A DNA stretch of 64,000 nucleotides from Flavobacteriaceae bacterium Ga0077528. Lineage in GTDB: Bacteria; Bacteroidota; Bacteroidia; Flavobacteriales; Flavobacteriaceae. Where the stretch lies: assembly GCA_001464475.1 (NCBI GenBank), contig LNDX01000010.1, forward strand, positions 1-64,000, in the 5' to 3' direction. Positions 62,482 to 64,000 of this stretch are shown one piece after another. Position numbers and translations under genes: made by a program. A model generated the notes under the pieces. That model was not told the origin of the DNA. It was given only the letters and a program-made list of their open reading frames with translations, and searched no databases. Within the stretch, counting starts at the first letter, position 1. Each line of letters opens with the position of its first letter.

Positions 62482-63897
62482 ATGGAAATTAAAAAAATAT
62501 TATTTTATTGTATTTTCTTAATCAGCTTTATTTCTAAAGCTCAAGTCGGTATTGGAACAGTTAGTCCCAATGCTTCTTCTATGTTGGATATTACTTCTAA
62601 TAATAAAGGTTTACTTATTCCCAGAGTGTCCTTAACAAGTACTTCCGATGTAACAACTATAGCATCTCCAACAACTTCATTATTAGTTTATAATTCAGGA
62701 TTTGCACCAAATGGTTATTATTACTGGAATGGTACGCTTTGGGTTCAATTAGCAACCGTAAATAATACAAATTGGTCGATTACAGGTAATAGCGGAACAA
62801 GTTCAGCAACAAATTTTATTGGAACTACAGATGATGTAGATTTAGTAATAAGAAGAAATAACATTCGTAGCGGATTTATTGGAAACCCTGCAATAGCTTC
62901 TGGTAATAAGAATACTTCTTTTGGGGCAAATTCTTTAAATGCAGCTGGAACAGGCATACGAAATACAGCTATTGGAACCAATGTTATGCCTAGTAATACT
63001 ACAGGACAATTAAACGTTTCTATTGGTGACCAATCCATGTTTTCAAACTTGACTGGAAATACTAATACCGTGATAGGTGTTGGCGCTTTATATTCTAATT
63101 CATCAGGAAATGAAAATGTAGCTCTTGGAAGAAATGCTTTAACAAGCGCTAATGCTAATAATAATACCGCGCTTGGTTTTGCATCACTTCGTCAAAATTC
63201 AACTGGAACTAATAATGTTGCCATTGGACATCAAGCTGGTTATAACGAAACCGGAAGTAATAAATTATATATTGAGATGTCTACTGCAGCAAACGGAACT
63301 GACTCAAGTATAGATAATGCTTTAATTTATGGTGAATTCAATAATAGAATTGTTAGAACTAACGGTACAATTCAGGTAGGCAATCCAGCCACATCTGGGT
63401 ATTCTTTTCCTACATCAAGAGGAACTGTGGGTCAAGTTCTTCAAACTGATGGTACTGGAGGAACAAGTTGGGCTAATTCAGTAAATAGCTTATCATTAGT
63501 AAGAACTAATTTATCAGCAAATCAAAATGTTGCATCAACTGGTTGGCAAAAAATCACTTTTAATACTATTGCTTTTGATACCAACTCCGAATTTAACACA
63601 ACTACTAATAGATTTACTGCAACAAAAGCTGGCTATTATGAAGTAAATGCCGGTTTTCACACTTTCAATAAATCAGATGCTGAATATTATGGTATTGCCG
63701 TTTATAAAAATGGTGTAGAATATCAAGAAACTTCTTCACATCATTATGGAGACAAATTGATTTCGAGAATTATCAACTGTACCATTAACTTAATTCCTGG
63801 TGATTATTTAGAAATATATATTTTTAATGGAAATGCACCTTCAACAATTGATGCTTATACAGGGAAAAGTTATTTTGAGATTAAGCAGTTAAAATAA
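62482..63897 (+). CDS. Secreted protein with YadA-head-like repeats and a C1q/TNF-like C-terminus
   Basis: 471 aa. Signal peptide (about 1-20, ISKAQ), then a VGIGTVSPNASSMLDI segment typical of Bacteroidota structural proteins. About 145-250 are short repeats of the NTAIGxxAL kind (NTSFGANSLN, NTAIGTNVM, NVSIGDQSM, NTVIGVGAL, NVALGRNAL, NTALGFASL, NVAIGHQAG), like the heads of trimeric adhesins. The C-terminal about 130 residues (ATKAGYYEVNAGFHTF, LEIYIFNGNAP) look like a C1q/TNF-type jelly roll. No barrel anchor or T9SS tail is seen. Confidence 0.7.
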   Translation: MEIKKILFYCIFLISFISKAQVGIGTVSPNASSMLDITSNNKGLLIPRVSLTSTSDVTTIASPTTSLLVYNSGFAPNGYYYWNGTLWVQLATVNNTNWSITGNSGTSSATNFIGTTDDVDLVIRRNNIRSGFIGNPAIASGNKNTSFGANSLNAAGTGIRNTAIGTNVMPSNTTGQLNVSIGDQSMFSNLTGNTNTVIGVGALYSNSSGNENVALGRNALTSANANNNTALGFASLRQNSTGTNNVAIGHQAGYNETGSNKLYIEMSTAANGTDSSIDNALIYGEFNNRIVRTNGTIQVGNPATSGYSFPTSRGTVGQVLQTDGTGGTSWANSVNSLSLVRTNLSANQNVASTGWQKITFNTIAFDTNSEFNTTTNRFTATKAGYYEVNAGFHTFNKSDAEYYGIAVYKNGVEYQETSSHHYGDKLISRIINCTINLIPGDYLEIYIFNGNAPSTIDAYTGKSYFEIKQLK

Positions 63898-64000
63898 GTC
63901 AAAAAAACGAGTGTGCCATTTCTAAAAAAATATCGATCTTGCAGCTTAATCAATAAGCTTCCTGGATTTGGATTGGCAAAAACTTACTTCTAATTATAAA
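63898..64000. other. Window end without a gene
   Basis: 103 nt after the last stop; no gene or structure recognised. A gene may begin beyond the window. Confidence 0.4.

Noticed and set aside
1..64000. tRNA, rRNA or CRISPR array
   Set aside because: No cloverleaf-like CCA-ending blocks, no rRNA-like GC-richer stretches and no regularly spaced direct repeats were found. A tRNA scan would be decisive.

Overview
This window reads as chromosomal DNA of a Flavobacterium-like member of the Bacteroidota. It is very AT-rich and lacks Shine-Dalgarno sites. Several promoter-like sites fit the Bacteroidota pattern TTTG-N19-TAnnTTTG. Family-typical genes include secreted proteins with type IX secretion (T9SS) C-terminal sorting domains, SusC/FecA-type receptors, a very large signal peptidase I and the parA-parB-DUF5683-dapB-lepB block. 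I saw no rRNA, tRNA or CRISPR array.

Layout. 1-642 is the 3' end of an unknown gene. 713-4643 (minus strand) is a methionine operon, metY-metX-hom. Its 400-nt leader holds two consecutive Met/Cys-codon-rich leader peptides, each followed by an intrinsic terminator and each with a possible antiterminator pairing; this looks like a double attenuator. 4802-8050 is an unusual VIT/carboxypeptidase-regulatory/TPR/DUF2135 protein. 8171-15907 holds an aminotransferase, a dienoyl-CoA-reductase-like SDR, parAB, DUF5683, dapB, lepB and a WbqC protein. 15908-20534 (minus) is mutL with two rhomboid proteases and an EEP-family protein, preceded by ribH and a TPR membrane protein. 22209-33981 (plus) runs recF, a rhodanese-thioredoxin lipoprotein, DUF2461, murB, a glycosyltransferase, a sigma factor, tonB, lipA, a CDF transporter, gap and a hybrid histidine kinase. 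34015-43410 carries punA, lpxK, a Nif3-like protein, a coiled-coil protein that has lost its zinc ribbon, rluF, folD and ffh.

43487-50359 looks like a self-contained ECF-sigma regulon. It has a sigma factor, a FecR-type anti-sigma, an STN/TonB receptor and three lipoproteins. Near-identical bipartite promoter-like motifs, with identical internal spacing, precede the three transcription units. A weaker fourth copy lies in a 361-nt gene-free region and ends at a terminator.

50369-54375 returns to housekeeping genes (argS, fabH, a YegP-like protein). 54376-58750 is an accessory region: a RAYT transposase between covarying inverted REP palindromes, a cut-off lipoprotein gene, two orphan T9SS C-terminal fragments, and T9SS-secreted LRR and BNR-repeat proteins. 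The window closes with an S9 peptidase, an ABC ATPase and a YadA-head-like secreted protein.

Many intergenic gaps carry inverted repeats built from short stuttering words (for example AGTGTTCAGT, AAATCTAAAATCT, AATTACGAATTACGAA) whose function is unknown.
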